Origin: JAEUSG01 sp964590225
Lineage (GTDB): Bacteria; Fibrobacterota; OXYB2-FULL-49-7; JAEUSG01
Assembly (NCBI GenBank): GCA_964590225.1
Contig: CAZPWS010000060.1
Location: forward strand, 1 to 18,777
Direction of reading: 5' to 3'
Length of the DNA: 18,777 nt
Numbering within the stretch: the first letter of the stretch is position 1; every line of letters begins with the position of its first letter. The position numbers and the translations under genes are program-made. The notes under the pieces are model-generated. The model did no database searches. It was given only the letters and a program-made list of their open reading frames with translations, and was not told the DNA's origin. Positions 1 to 7,730 of this stretch are shown here, piece by piece.

Positions 1-434
1 ATTGGGGGAACGGCTGGGCGGGAGCCGGTAGCTATCAGGATGTTTTCTGTTTCGTATCGTTCACCATTTGCTGCAACTACCCCTTTTTCAGCAATTGCCG
101 CCTGCGCTCTTATAACTTCAACGCCACTCTTTTTTAGCAATGCCTCAACTCCCTTTGTCAGTGTGGCAATAACCTTATCTTTTCGCTCTTGAACCTTTTT
201 CATGTTGATTTTTGCTTCACTTGTGAGTTCGATGCCGTATGATGCCGAGTGGTTGCATTCTCGGAATAGATGCGCTGATTTAAGCAGCGTTTTGGTAGGA
301 ATACAGCCGACATTAAGGCAGGTACCACCTATGTACTCTCTTTCAAATAAAACCACCTTTTTCCCTTTGCGGCCTGCATGGATAGCCGCTTCATATCCGC
401 CGGGGCCTGCTCCAATGACTATTAGATCGTTCAT
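1..434 (-). CDS. lpdA: Dihydrolipoyl dehydrogenase (E3), N-terminal 144 residues
   Basis: This is the E3 flavoprotein that reoxidises the lipoyl arm of a 2-oxoacid dehydrogenase complex with NAD+. Read from the ATG at 434, the frame shows the FAD-binding GAGPGG at residues 8-13 and the redox-active disulfide motif GGTCLNVGCIPTK, with Cys39 and Cys44 as the cysteine pair. The later motif IATGSRP, typical of this flavoprotein family, is also present. The gene runs off the left edge, so the NAD-binding, central and interface domains (about 320 residues in the family) are not visible. The start has an AAGGA Shine-Dalgarno 7-8 nt upstream and lies 15 nt after the E2 stop, so it is the last visible gene of the leftward operon. 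Family assignment is secure. Which complex it serves is inferred from the adjacent E2. Confidence 0.95.
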   Translation of the reverse strand, partial: MNDLIVIGAGPGGYEAAIHAGRKGKKVVLFEREYIGGTCLNVGCIPTKTLLKSAHLFRECNHSASYGIELTSEAKINMKKVQERKDKVIATLTKGVEALLKKSGVEVIRAQAAIAEKGVVAANGERYETENILIATGSRPAVPP

Positions 435-449
435 GTGATTGTCCTTAGT

Positions 450-1766
450 TTATATGGCCAAATTAATTTTTGAATCAATACTAGCAACTGTTTCTCCAAG
501 GCTCTTGAGGAATTTTGCAGCAAGAGCACCATCAACTACCTGGTGGTCACTCGTAAGCGAAAAACCAATCTTTTCTTCGAACACAATCTTATTATCACTG
601 CTTCTTATAGGTTCAAGAGATATGGCGCAAACTCCGAGAATCGCCGTTTGTGGTGTATTGATAATTGGGGTAAAATCCGTTACTCCGAACGAGCCGAGAT
701 TGGAAACAGTAAAAGTACCACCGCTTAATTCTTCGGGCAAAATCCTTCCTTCGTTTGCCGCAGCCACAAGCCGTCTTGTTTCTTTCGCAAGTTCGCCAAT
801 TGCCATCTTTTCCGCATTCTTTATAACGGGTACAAGCAGCCCCTTTTTTGTATCGCAGGCAAAGGAAAGGTTGATGTTGTTGTATGTGTATAACACACCA
901 TCGATGAGTTCACTATTGATTTCTGGGAAGCTTGGCAGTGTTTTGATTACAGCAAAGTTGACAAGATCATTTATTGATATGTCTGGAAGTTTCCCGCATG
1001 ACGCGAGCGGTTTTATTTTTGCCCTTAATGAGAGTAATTTTGAAGCTGGAGCTTTCATGCTTACAGTGTATTGGGCTGTACCTGTAAGCGACTCCTTCAT
1101 TCGTGTAGCAATTATAGTGCGGATAGAGTTAAGTGGTTTGCCTGGCTTGGCTAAATCTCGCATACGAATTAAACCGTTGGCTCCACTTCCTTCAATATTT
1201 TTCCTGTACCCCTTCTTAATCAATTCCATAGCGGCAGGAGATATTCTATTTGTTTTTAAGACTAATTCTTTAATGTCCTTTTCCAAAACCCTTCCATCGG
1301 GACCGCTTCCACTTGTGGGGATGGTTGCTATGTTGTGGAGAGATGAAAACGCTTTGGCTCGTGGTGATAACGGGGCTGCCGCTCTTTCGGTGTGTGGCGG
1401 TGCAGAACTATTCACAGTGGCTGGCTTTGCCACCATTGCGGTCGATTCCTGCTCTTCGACTTTAACGGTTGGCACTGAGGTTGGTAGGGGTGTAATCGCC
1501 GTTGGCTTGAACTCCTCTGTAGATTCTCCCACAGCGCCAATAACTGCAATATTGGTCATTACGGGAGCGAGATTACCTTCATCTACAAAAGTTTCAAGCA
1601 GCACTCCATCGACGGGAGATTCCAGCTCAAATGTTGCTTTATCGGTTTCTATATCTGCAATTGGTTCGCCCTTGTGTACAGCGTCGCCCTTTTTTTTTCT
1701 CCATGTTGCAAGAAGACACTCTTCAACCGTATTGCCCTGTCGGGGCATCAAAACTGGTGTTGCCAT
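450..1766 (-). CDS. 2-oxoacid dehydrogenase E2 (dihydrolipoamide acyltransferase) with two subunit-binding domains
   Basis: E2 core enzyme of 438 aa that transfers the acyl group from its lipoyl arm to CoA. An N-terminal lipoyl domain (residues about 1-78) carries the lipoylation motif ETDKA with Lys43. Two consecutive segments then both look like peripheral subunit-binding domains: about 134-167, ending GSGPDGRVLEKDI, and about 176-206, with GSGANGLIRMRDL. The catalytic domain follows and ends with the HQVVDG active-site motif (His408, Asp412). The start lies 2 nt after the stop of the upstream dehydrogenase gene, suggesting translational coupling. No E1 gene is adjacent on the visible side, which is unusual, since E1 normally precedes E2. 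The substrate (pyruvate, acetoin, branched-chain or another 2-oxoacid) cannot be told from sequence. An A9 tract on the coding strand (1690-1698) lies in the lipoyl domain. Confidence 0.93.
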   Translation of the reverse strand: MATPVLMPRQGNTVEECLLATWRKKKGDAVHKGEPIADIETDKATFELESPVDGVLLETFVDEGNLAPVMTNIAVIGAVGESTEEFKPTAITPLPTSVPTVKVEEQESTAMVAKPATVNSSAPPHTERAAAPLSPRAKAFSSLHNIATIPTSGSGPDGRVLEKDIKELVLKTNRISPAAMELIKKGYRKNIEGSGANGLIRMRDLAKPGKPLNSIRTIIATRMKESLTGTAQYTVSMKAPASKLLSLRAKIKPLASCGKLPDISINDLVNFAVIKTLPSFPEINSELIDGVLYTYNNINLSFACDTKKGLLVPVIKNAEKMAIGELAKETRRLVAAANEGRILPEELSGGTFTVSNLGSFGVTDFTPIINTPQTAILGVCAISLEPIRSSDNKIVFEEKIGFSLTSDHQVVDGALAAKFLKSLGETVASIDSKINLAI

Positions 1767-1768
1767 AG

Positions 1769-3046
1769 CTATTCTCTATCCTTAAAGTTGGCAAGTAAGT
1801 AGCTCTCTGCCTCTACCGACCATAATCCGTTATTCTTTTCCGTGATATCTGCCAGCCTTTCAAATCTTTTATCTGTTGATGCAAGTTCCCTAAATTTATC
1901 AATAGGGGTTAGCGAGAGCGAGATGTGGGTATAAATTAACTTTTTTCCGCCAGGAATTGAAGGAAGGTTTAGTGTGGTCCCTATTACAGAATCCAGACCA
2001 CCAATATGGGTAATCATTACAGCGGGATTTATTCTCTTTTTGGCCATCAATTCGAGCGACTCAATCATATCGCTGCTATTTCCTCCGCTTGTTCCTACAA
2101 CATGGGTTGCACCATAATGAACATTATAAAAATTGAATTTCGCAGAAAAATCTGGCTTCGAAGGCCCTGCAAAAAAGTTCAGGCAACCATCATGAGCCAG
2201 AAGCCGGTCCGCCATCTCAACAACTGGTGCAACTGGTGCAAAAACAAAAATATCGTCATAACCATCATATCCAGTTATTTCTTGTGGCAAAGAACGAAGC
2301 ATTAATTCACTATTTTCCGGAAGAGTTGTATTGGCATAAACGAGCGTCACCCCGTTTTTCAAGGCTTCATCCTCTGGATACAATTCCCGCGCACGATTCA
2401 ATCTATTGGTATCGATATCGGTAACGAGTAGAAACTTTGGTTTTCTGTCGCGATTAATAGCGTAATCGATTGCCCCAAGTCCCATTGGCCCTGCACCAGC
2501 CAAAATAGCCATTGCACCGTCCTCTTTTGTGTCCATCTCGTGAACATAGGAGCCCCCCTTGGTATGGTAATTGGCATGAAAAGCTCCTACTATACAGGAC
2601 ATTGGTTCGGAAAGCGATGCAGGGAAAAAGCCCTCTCCTGAATAGGAGAGAAGGCAATCGAGCTCCATAACTTCATTTGGAATAATAATATGGGTGGCAT
2701 CGCCGCCTATGTATTGGTAAGAGTAGCCGGGTGCAGCAAGGCTTCCTTTGTAATTTAGTGCTGGCTGTATGCTGAATTTGTCCCCTGCTTTGTATTTACT
2801 ACTCCATTTTGCGCCAACTTCAACAATGGTTCCACTAAATTCATGGCCAATAATAATAGGTTTTGTAGAAATATCTTTTGGAACCCGCTTATGGTTGGTA
2901 CCCTGAATTGTTGCCTTGTGAGACGACATGCAGATACTGTCGGACTCCACCCGTGCTAAAATTTCCGAATCTCTTATTTTGGGTAATTCAAAAGATTCTA
3001 ATCGCAGGTCGTTTTTCCCATATAAGCGTACAGCTTTTGTTTTCAT
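1769..3046 (-). CDS. Zinc-dependent medium-chain dehydrogenase, L-sorbose-1-phosphate reductase (SorE/YggP)-like
   Basis: A 425-residue MDR-superfamily oxidoreductase. Length and N-terminus resemble the YggP/SorE type, which interconverts a ketose phosphate and a polyol phosphate using NAD(P)H. Visible catalytic zinc ligands are Cys39 (in SDSICMS), His68 and Glu69 (GHEF), and Glu147 (SEPMSC). The Rossmann motif GAGPMG is at 184-189. The four-cysteine structural-zinc lobe of many MDR enzymes is missing: residues 90-125 contain no Cys. It overlaps the upstream PHP gene by 4 nt (ATGA) and is followed after 2 nt by E2, so it is firmly within the operon. In this context it may act on a phosphorylated sugar, or on lactaldehyde or propanediol. 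The exact substrate is unknown. Superfamily certain, subfamily fairly likely. Confidence 0.8.
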   Translation of the reverse strand: MKTKAVRLYGKNDLRLESFELPKIRDSEILARVESDSICMSSHKATIQGTNHKRVPKDISTKPIIIGHEFSGTIVEVGAKWSSKYKAGDKFSIQPALNYKGSLAAPGYSYQYIGGDATHIIIPNEVMELDCLLSYSGEGFFPASLSEPMSCIVGAFHANYHTKGGSYVHEMDTKEDGAMAILAGAGPMGLGAIDYAINRDRKPKFLLVTDIDTNRLNRARELYPEDEALKNGVTLVYANTTLPENSELMLRSLPQEITGYDGYDDIFVFAPVAPVVEMADRLLAHDGCLNFFAGPSKPDFSAKFNFYNVHYGATHVVGTSGGNSSDMIESLELMAKKRINPAVMITHIGGLDSVIGTTLNLPSIPGGKKLIYTHISLSLTPIDKFRELASTDKRFERLADITEKNNGLWSVEAESYLLANFKDRE

Positions 3047-4278
3047 TGGTTTATCCCAATTAGCTTAAAGTGATTTATTCTTTCTTTTAGTGACGGAAAC
3101 TGTGCAATAATTTGAGGAGAAAAGAAACCTGCTCCAAGATTTTTTGTGGCTGCTTTTTCGTGTCCTATTAATGCCCATGTAGCGTCGTTAAGATGGGTAA
3201 ACTCTGGCTTTAACAAGGCATCGCAAATAAAGGACTGACGGGAAGAATTTATATCCTCGCCAGAAATTTCAAGGAGATTATGGGTGCCGCATAACTTTTG
3301 TATTCGCTTTAACTGCTCTATTGTGTTTCTTGAAGGCATGTATGTAACTGCATTAAATCCCAGTAGTTTAATTGTTGTAAAAAGTTCGTCGATGTAACTG
3401 TCTTCGAAGTGTTGCGCCTTTTTATCGCCCGTAATTGATGAGCAGATATCCCCCAAATAGGCGTAGGCTAAAATTGCGCCACTTTCGTTTGCGAGGCGGA
3501 CAAGTTCTTCTGGTTTTGGGCACTCACCCTTAGCATCAATGTAGAACGCAGGAACAAGGTCGCTTTTTAGTAGCCCAAGCAAATCGTACTCGTAGTGAGG
3601 GTTTTTTGGATCGTCGAGAAAGGCGGCTATTTTACCGTCAGCTTTTATCCCAAGTTTTTCTGCCAAGTAATCCCGTAAAATTTTTCCTTTGCCAATGGCT
3701 TTAATCAGTTTTAATGCAACACCATAAAGCAGATGGCGCTCTGTTACCGTCCCGCCATTTTTTACTTCAGACAAAGGCTCTATCTCATTGAAATAATTGA
3801 TAGATACAGATAATGGATGAAGTTTTTTATTTAGCAGTTGAGTCATCGCCTCGTTCCGCTTTCTTCTTTCGTTTATATATGGCTTAAAGAAGTCAGCTAT
3901 TTTACCAATAGAGGGATGGGGAATACCGTGAAGTGCAACATAGGCGCATGATTTTTGATCAGGATGGTTTATTAGCTTGCCGGATAGCCCTGTATTCGAA
4001 AAGTCTGATCGGCACTCGACGCCAATTGTTGTAGGCAGCTTAGCGATTCTACCAGCTTCAATAAATTCTTCTGCACCAGCAATGGAGTCGTGGTCCATTA
4101 TTCCTGCGGACTGCAAACCAGCCATCTTTGCATAATACACCGCCGCAGTGGGAGAGTAGGGAGAAAACGAAAAGGTGGTGTGTATATGATTATTTACAAA
4201 TGGTTTTGGCTCAGGAAAAATGAAGTCGCCGGTAAGCTCGCTAAGTCGTTCTTCTTTTGTGTTTTGAGTAAATAACAT
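3043..4278 (-). CDS. PHP-domain metal-dependent hydrolase (putative phosphoesterase)
   Basis: A 411-residue protein with the metal-binding signature of the PHP (polymerase and histidinol phosphatase) domain. Visible motifs are HIH at residues 31-33, MDHD at 61-64 (usually TDHD) and GVEC at 87-89. Family members hydrolyse phosphate esters or related bonds at a two- or three-metal site. The C-terminal half is longer than in minimal PHP proteins and has no motif I recognise. It follows rhaEW after 17 nt, with an AGGTGA sequence overlapping the rhaEW stop but about 14 nt from the ATG, so initiation may be weak or coupled. It overlaps the next gene by ATGA. Its place between an aldolase and a sugar-phosphate dehydrogenase suggests a role in clearing or processing a sugar phosphate. 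That role is inference only. Confidence 0.75.
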   Translation of the reverse strand: MLFTQNTKEERLSELTGDFIFPEPKPFVNNHIHTTFSFSPYSPTAAVYYAKMAGLQSAGIMDHDSIAGAEEFIEAGRIAKLPTTIGVECRSDFSNTGLSGKLINHPDQKSCAYVALHGIPHPSIGKIADFFKPYINERRKRNEAMTQLLNKKLHPLSVSINYFNEIEPLSEVKNGGTVTERHLLYGVALKLIKAIGKGKILRDYLAEKLGIKADGKIAAFLDDPKNPHYEYDLLGLLKSDLVPAFYIDAKGECPKPEELVRLANESGAILAYAYLGDICSSITGDKKAQHFEDSYIDELFTTIKLLGFNAVTYMPSRNTIEQLKRIQKLCGTHNLLEISGEDINSSRQSFICDALLKPEFTHLNDATWALIGHEKAATKNLGAGFFSPQIIAQFPSLKERINHFKLIGINQ

Positions 4279-4296
4279 GATGTTTTAAATAATCAC

Positions 4297-6297
4297 CTAT
4301 TTTAGCATGTTTTGGCCACCGGTAACAGGAATTGCCTGACCGGTTTCGTACTGTTGGTCAACAATATATAAAAGCGCTTTTGCTACATCTTGAACCGTAC
4401 ATCCCCGTTTCATAGGAACCTTTGATTCATAGAATTTTTTAACATCGGCGACGGTTTTGGCTCCCTGTACTTTGTTTTCGCGCAAATATTGCACAAAAAG
4501 CCCATTTTGGGGATCGCTCCAAAGTGGTCCATCAAATAGATTGCCAGGACAAATAGCATTTACCTTAATGTTATAATCGACCAGCTCAAGCGCAAAACTT
4601 TGTGTAAGCCCTATTCCGCCGAATTTACCACCTGCATAGGCGAAGTTTGCCTTGCTGCCACTTAAACCAGATTTTGAGTTGATCTGAACAATGTCCATAT
4701 AATAGTCTTTGGCAAATCGGTTTTGTATTTTCATAGCTGCTGAAACATGGCGAGTGCAAAGGAAAAAAGCGGTGTAATTTACCTTGGTAACTAACTCGAA
4801 GTCTGATACTGTAAGTGATTGTAAAGAACCGGCTTTAAGTACACCAGCATTGCTAACAAAAAGGTCTATGCCACCAAATAATAAAAGTGTCGTTTCGACC
4901 ATTGTTTTAACAGACTCATCGCTGCTTACATCCACTTCAACAGCTTTAACTTTTCCACTTCCATATTTCAACGAAAGCTCATTTGCGACGCTTTCAGCGA
5001 GCGAAATGTTTCTGTCTGCAATAACAACGGTCGCACCTTCATCAAGCATGCTTTCCGAAAGCCCCAATCCAAATCCTTGCGCTCCCCCAGTTACAACTGC
5101 GATTTTATTGTTTAATCGTCTGCTGCCCAAATTCGAACCAGATCCAATTGAGACCTTTTTGCGATAATTTTCGACCTCCCAATTGGCTATGAAATTTATC
5201 GCCCTTTCGGCCATTGGACTAACACCACCAAAAGAGGCGGCGTATCTTGCGATTTTTATGCTGTCTTTGAATAGCTCAAGGGCAGTTAGGGCTTCACCCA
5301 AACTTTTGCCTGCTCCAAAGAGGCCAATTTTCTCAATAGCAATGATTTTTGGCGTAAGACCATACTTTATATAATAATTGTTAATTTCTTTAAATACAAT
5401 GTCTTGTAGCGCATGTATGTCTTTGCTGTATGGTACGAAGCAATATTTACTCTGGCAATATACAATGTGGTCAGGAGTGAAAGACTTTTCTACCTGCCTA
5501 AAGGCGGCACGGTTTGCTATAATATCGTCAAATAGATTGTTTGATTCGCTGGTAATTATTGTTTGGGTTTTATCTGTTGCTCTATTTAAAATCGCCATTC
5601 GAATCACTGGTGCGAGCTGAGCTGCACTTCCATTTTTGGCTTCGTTGCTGTTTTTTCGCTCTTCTATTTTTTTACCAATAGCTTTAACTATTTTTGAAAT
5701 TACATAGTTGGTTAGTTTTTCAACCTTTTCTACGGAATCAGCTGCTATTATAAGTCCATGATTTTCTATGAATAAAATATCTGGAGCTAATCCCCGTTCT
5801 GCGATAAGTTGACGAACCTTTTCGGCCAAAGTATAGCCAGGGTCGGTATAGGGGATCCAGAGTGCATTTTTTTGGAATTGTTGTGCGGCCCACTCCTTTC
5901 CTTTAGCGGCGCAGGTAAGTCCATTTACTATTGCAGGGTGGGTATGAACAACAAACCTTTGGGGCAATAGGCCATGAAGAAGTGTTTCTACGCTCGGCCG
6001 TTTGTTCTCTTCGCCCTTTTCCCGTGCGTTCATTAAATTGTTTAATACAGCAGCCTCCCGTTTATCGCTCTCTTTTGGATATTTGTCGTTAAAAAGTGAA
6101 AGGAGGCGTCCCATGTTCATCCTCACGAAACCACTTTCGTTGATTTGCGCAAGTGAGGTGCCGGATGCTTTTACAAACAGTGAGCCATCTACTTTTACCG
6201 AGGTGTTTCCCCCGCCGGCGAGGACAAAATCTTTATTAGAGCCATATTTTCTCGATACTGCGACCAATTGATCGATATGGGTGTTTTTTATTTTCAT
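4297..6297 (-). CDS. rhaEW: Bifunctional class II aldolase / short-chain dehydrogenase (RhaEW type)
   Basis: A fusion of 666 aa from the chosen start. Residue numbers below count from an upstream in-frame ATG at 6315; subtract 6 for the 6297 start. The N-terminal half is a class II (zinc) aldolase with LAGGGNTSVK (32-41), Glu110, the metal ligands HTH (124-126) and His186 in ENHG. The C-terminal half, from about 400, is an SDR with TGGAQGFG (409-416), NAG (489-491), Ser547 or Ser549, and Tyr560/Lys564 of the YxxxK motif. In Bacillus RhaEW the aldolase splits rhamnulose-1-phosphate to DHAP and L-lactaldehyde, and the SDR oxidises the lactaldehyde. The SDR tail also resembles sorbitol-6-phosphate dehydrogenases. 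I prefer 6297 because codons 1-6 of the longer form overlap a TATATT -10 box. It is the first gene of the leftward operon and divergent from rhaI. Confidence 0.85.
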   Translation of the reverse strand: MKIKNTHIDQLVAVSRKYGSNKDFVLAGGGNTSVKVDGSLFVKASGTSLAQINESGFVRMNMGRLLSLFNDKYPKESDKREAAVLNNLMNAREKGEENKRPSVETLLHGLLPQRFVVHTHPAIVNGLTCAAKGKEWAAQQFQKNALWIPYTDPGYTLAEKVRQLIAERGLAPDILFIENHGLIIAADSVEKVEKLTNYVISKIVKAIGKKIEERKNSNEAKNGSAAQLAPVIRMAILNRATDKTQTIITSESNNLFDDIIANRAAFRQVEKSFTPDHIVYCQSKYCFVPYSKDIHALQDIVFKEINNYYIKYGLTPKIIAIEKIGLFGAGKSLGEALTALELFKDSIKIARYAASFGGVSPMAERAINFIANWEVENYRKKVSIGSGSNLGSRRLNNKIAVVTGGAQGFGLGLSESMLDEGATVVIADRNISLAESVANELSLKYGSGKVKAVEVDVSSDESVKTMVETTLLLFGGIDLFVSNAGVLKAGSLQSLTVSDFELVTKVNYTAFFLCTRHVSAAMKIQNRFAKDYYMDIVQINSKSGLSGSKANFAYAGGKFGGIGLTQSFALELVDYNIKVNAICPGNLFDGPLWSDPQNGLFVQYLRENKVQGAKTVADVKKFYESKVPMKRGCTVQDVAKALLYIVDQQYETGQAIPVTGGQNMLK

Positions 6298-6303
6298 GAT
6301 AAA

Positions 6304-6332
6304 AATATAAATCATTTTATTTCTAAAAGCAA
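6304..6332 (-). promoter_or_regulatory. Putative promoter of the leftward rhaEW operon
   Basis: On the minus strand, TTGCTT (6332-6327) and TATATT (6309-6304) are separated by 17 nt, a good sigma-70 arrangement. The predicted transcription start falls at or within 1-2 nt of the ATG at 6297, and no Shine-Dalgarno is present, so the message would be leaderless. The promoter sits in the 127-bp region shared with the divergent rhaI. Confidence 0.5.
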
Positions 6333-6365
6333 TCCATTTTTAGTGCTAATAGCGATAATTTATTA

Positions 6366-6395
6366 TTTGCATAGAGAAAATTATGATTGTATATT
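6366..6395 (+). promoter_or_regulatory. Putative rhaI promoter
   Basis: TTTGCA (6366-6371) and TATATT (6390-6395) are 18 nt apart, in the shared control region. Transcription would start near 6402, leaving a leader of about 23 nt that contains the GGAG ribosome binding site (6413-6416). The region is very AT-rich, so a chance match is possible. I found no convincing long inverted repeat for a rhamnose regulator. Confidence 0.35.
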
Positions 6396-6424
6396 ACCTA
6401 AAAACTAATATAGGAGATTTTGCC

Positions 6425-7690
6425 ATGAATCCTAACCATTTTATTGAGTCGATTCTTAACAGTGAGAATAAGCGCGTTTTCGCTCAGTTAGACGAAGATT
6501 TCGGTACGCTTGCCAAACAATTTAAGAGGCACAATATCGATATAGAAGAGGTTACAAAACGGGTAATGAAATTTCAAGTGGCAATACCATCCTGGGGAAC
6601 AGGAACGGGCGGAACCCGTTTTGGCCGTTTTGCCGGAGGGGGCGAACCGCGCTCAGTTATTGAAAAACTTGAGGATTGCTCACTAGTGAACAATCTTGTG
6701 CGTTGCACGGGCGCTGTTTCGCTGCATATCCCGTGGGATAAAACTGCAAATACATCCGAACTTGTTTCGACAGCAAAAACTCTTTCTCTCTCAATCGACT
6801 CCATGAACTCAAACACTTTTCAGGATCAGCCCGATCAAAAACTTTCATACAAATATGGGAGTCTCACCCACACCAGTAAAGATGTCCGGGATCAGGCAAT
6901 CGCTCACAATATTGACTGTATAAAATTTGGTCAATCTATTGGTTCAAAGGCTTTAACTGTCTGGCTCGGTGATGGTTCCAATTTTGCCGGTCAAACCCAT
7001 TTTCGCCGCTCTTTTGAACGCTACATCGACAGTCTAAAAAAAATATACACCGAACTTCCATCAGACTGGACCCTATTTATCGAACACAAATGCTATGAGC
7101 CCGCCTTTTACTCTACCGTCCTTCACGACTGGGGTGCGAGCTATATTGCAGCTACGGCGGTAGGCGAGAGGTGTAAGTCTTTAGTTGATCTTGGTCACCA
7201 CCTCCCTAATGCCAATATAGAGCAGATAGTTTCGCGGCTAATTCAATTCGGTAAACTTGGCGGCTTCCATTTCAACGACAGCAAATATGGCGACGACGAT
7301 CTTGATGCCGGTTCAATAAAACCATTTCAACTCTTCTTAATCTTTAATGAACTTGTTGATGCAGAGCTTTCTATCGGGGCAGATTTTAACCCTTCATACA
7401 TGATCGATGAATCGCACAATGTTACCGATCCCCTTGAATCGCTAATTCAGAGCGCCACCGAAATTGAGAGGGCTTTTGCTCAGGCGCTGCTTGTCGATAG
7501 AGAGGCTCTCGCGAGTTTTCAGGATGCGAATGATCCAATCATGGCACTCGAAACGCTTAAACAGGCGTTTCGTACAGATGTCACACCCATTCTATCAATG
7601 GCACGATACAGGCTTGGAGGTGCTATCGATCCAATTGCTGTCTATCGCAAAAGTGGTTACAGAAAAGAGGTTTCTAAGGAGAGGTGTTGA
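6425..7690 (+). CDS. rhaI: L-rhamnose isomerase, Pseudomonas stutzeri type
   Basis: Converts L-rhamnose to L-rhamnulose in the cytoplasm; enzymes of this type have broad aldose specificity. The 421-aa protein follows the P. stutzeri L-RhI family closely, with PSWGTGTGGTRF, SLHIPWDK, SYKYGSLTH and FHFNDSKYGDDDLDAG. The two-metal site appears intact by comparison with the P. stutzeri enzyme as I remember it: Glu220, Asp255, His258, His282, Asp290, Asp292 and Asp328. The frame opens at 6383, but 6425 is the better start because GGAG (6413-6416) lies 8 nt upstream. The distinct E. coli RhaA family is not indicated. It is divergent from rhaEW, the next catabolic enzyme but one; the rhamnulokinase step is not encoded here. 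Its 3' end converges on znuB with a 40-nt gap and no obvious terminator. Confidence 0.95.
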   Translation: MNPNHFIESILNSENKRVFAQLDEDFGTLAKQFKRHNIDIEEVTKRVMKFQVAIPSWGTGTGGTRFGRFAGGGEPRSVIEKLEDCSLVNNLVRCTGAVSLHIPWDKTANTSELVSTAKTLSLSIDSMNSNTFQDQPDQKLSYKYGSLTHTSKDVRDQAIAHNIDCIKFGQSIGSKALTVWLGDGSNFAGQTHFRRSFERYIDSLKKIYTELPSDWTLFIEHKCYEPAFYSTVLHDWGASYIAATAVGERCKSLVDLGHHLPNANIEQIVSRLIQFGKLGGFHFNDSKYGDDDLDAGSIKPFQLFLIFNELVDAELSIGADFNPSYMIDESHNVTDPLESLIQSATEIERAFAQALLVDREALASFQDANDPIMALETLKQAFRTDVTPILSMARYRLGGAIDPIAVYRKSGYRKEVSKERC

Positions 7691-7730
7691 CAAATATATT
7701 CTCATATCTCAATGAACTTGAAATTGTGAA

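Noticed and set aside
1690..1698. A9 tract in the E2 gene as programmed frameshifting
   Set aside because: The frame is continuous through the tract and no downstream stimulatory structure or useful alternative frame was seen.
439..1785. A 448-codon open frame on the + strand
   Set aside because: It is antisense to the E2 gene, whose lipoyl and catalytic motifs are intact. The product is Ser/Ala/Leu-rich with no recognisable domain.
6298..6315. rhaEW start at 6315
   Set aside because: These six codons overlap the predicted -10 box, so transcription would begin downstream of that ATG. The 6297 ATG fits better.
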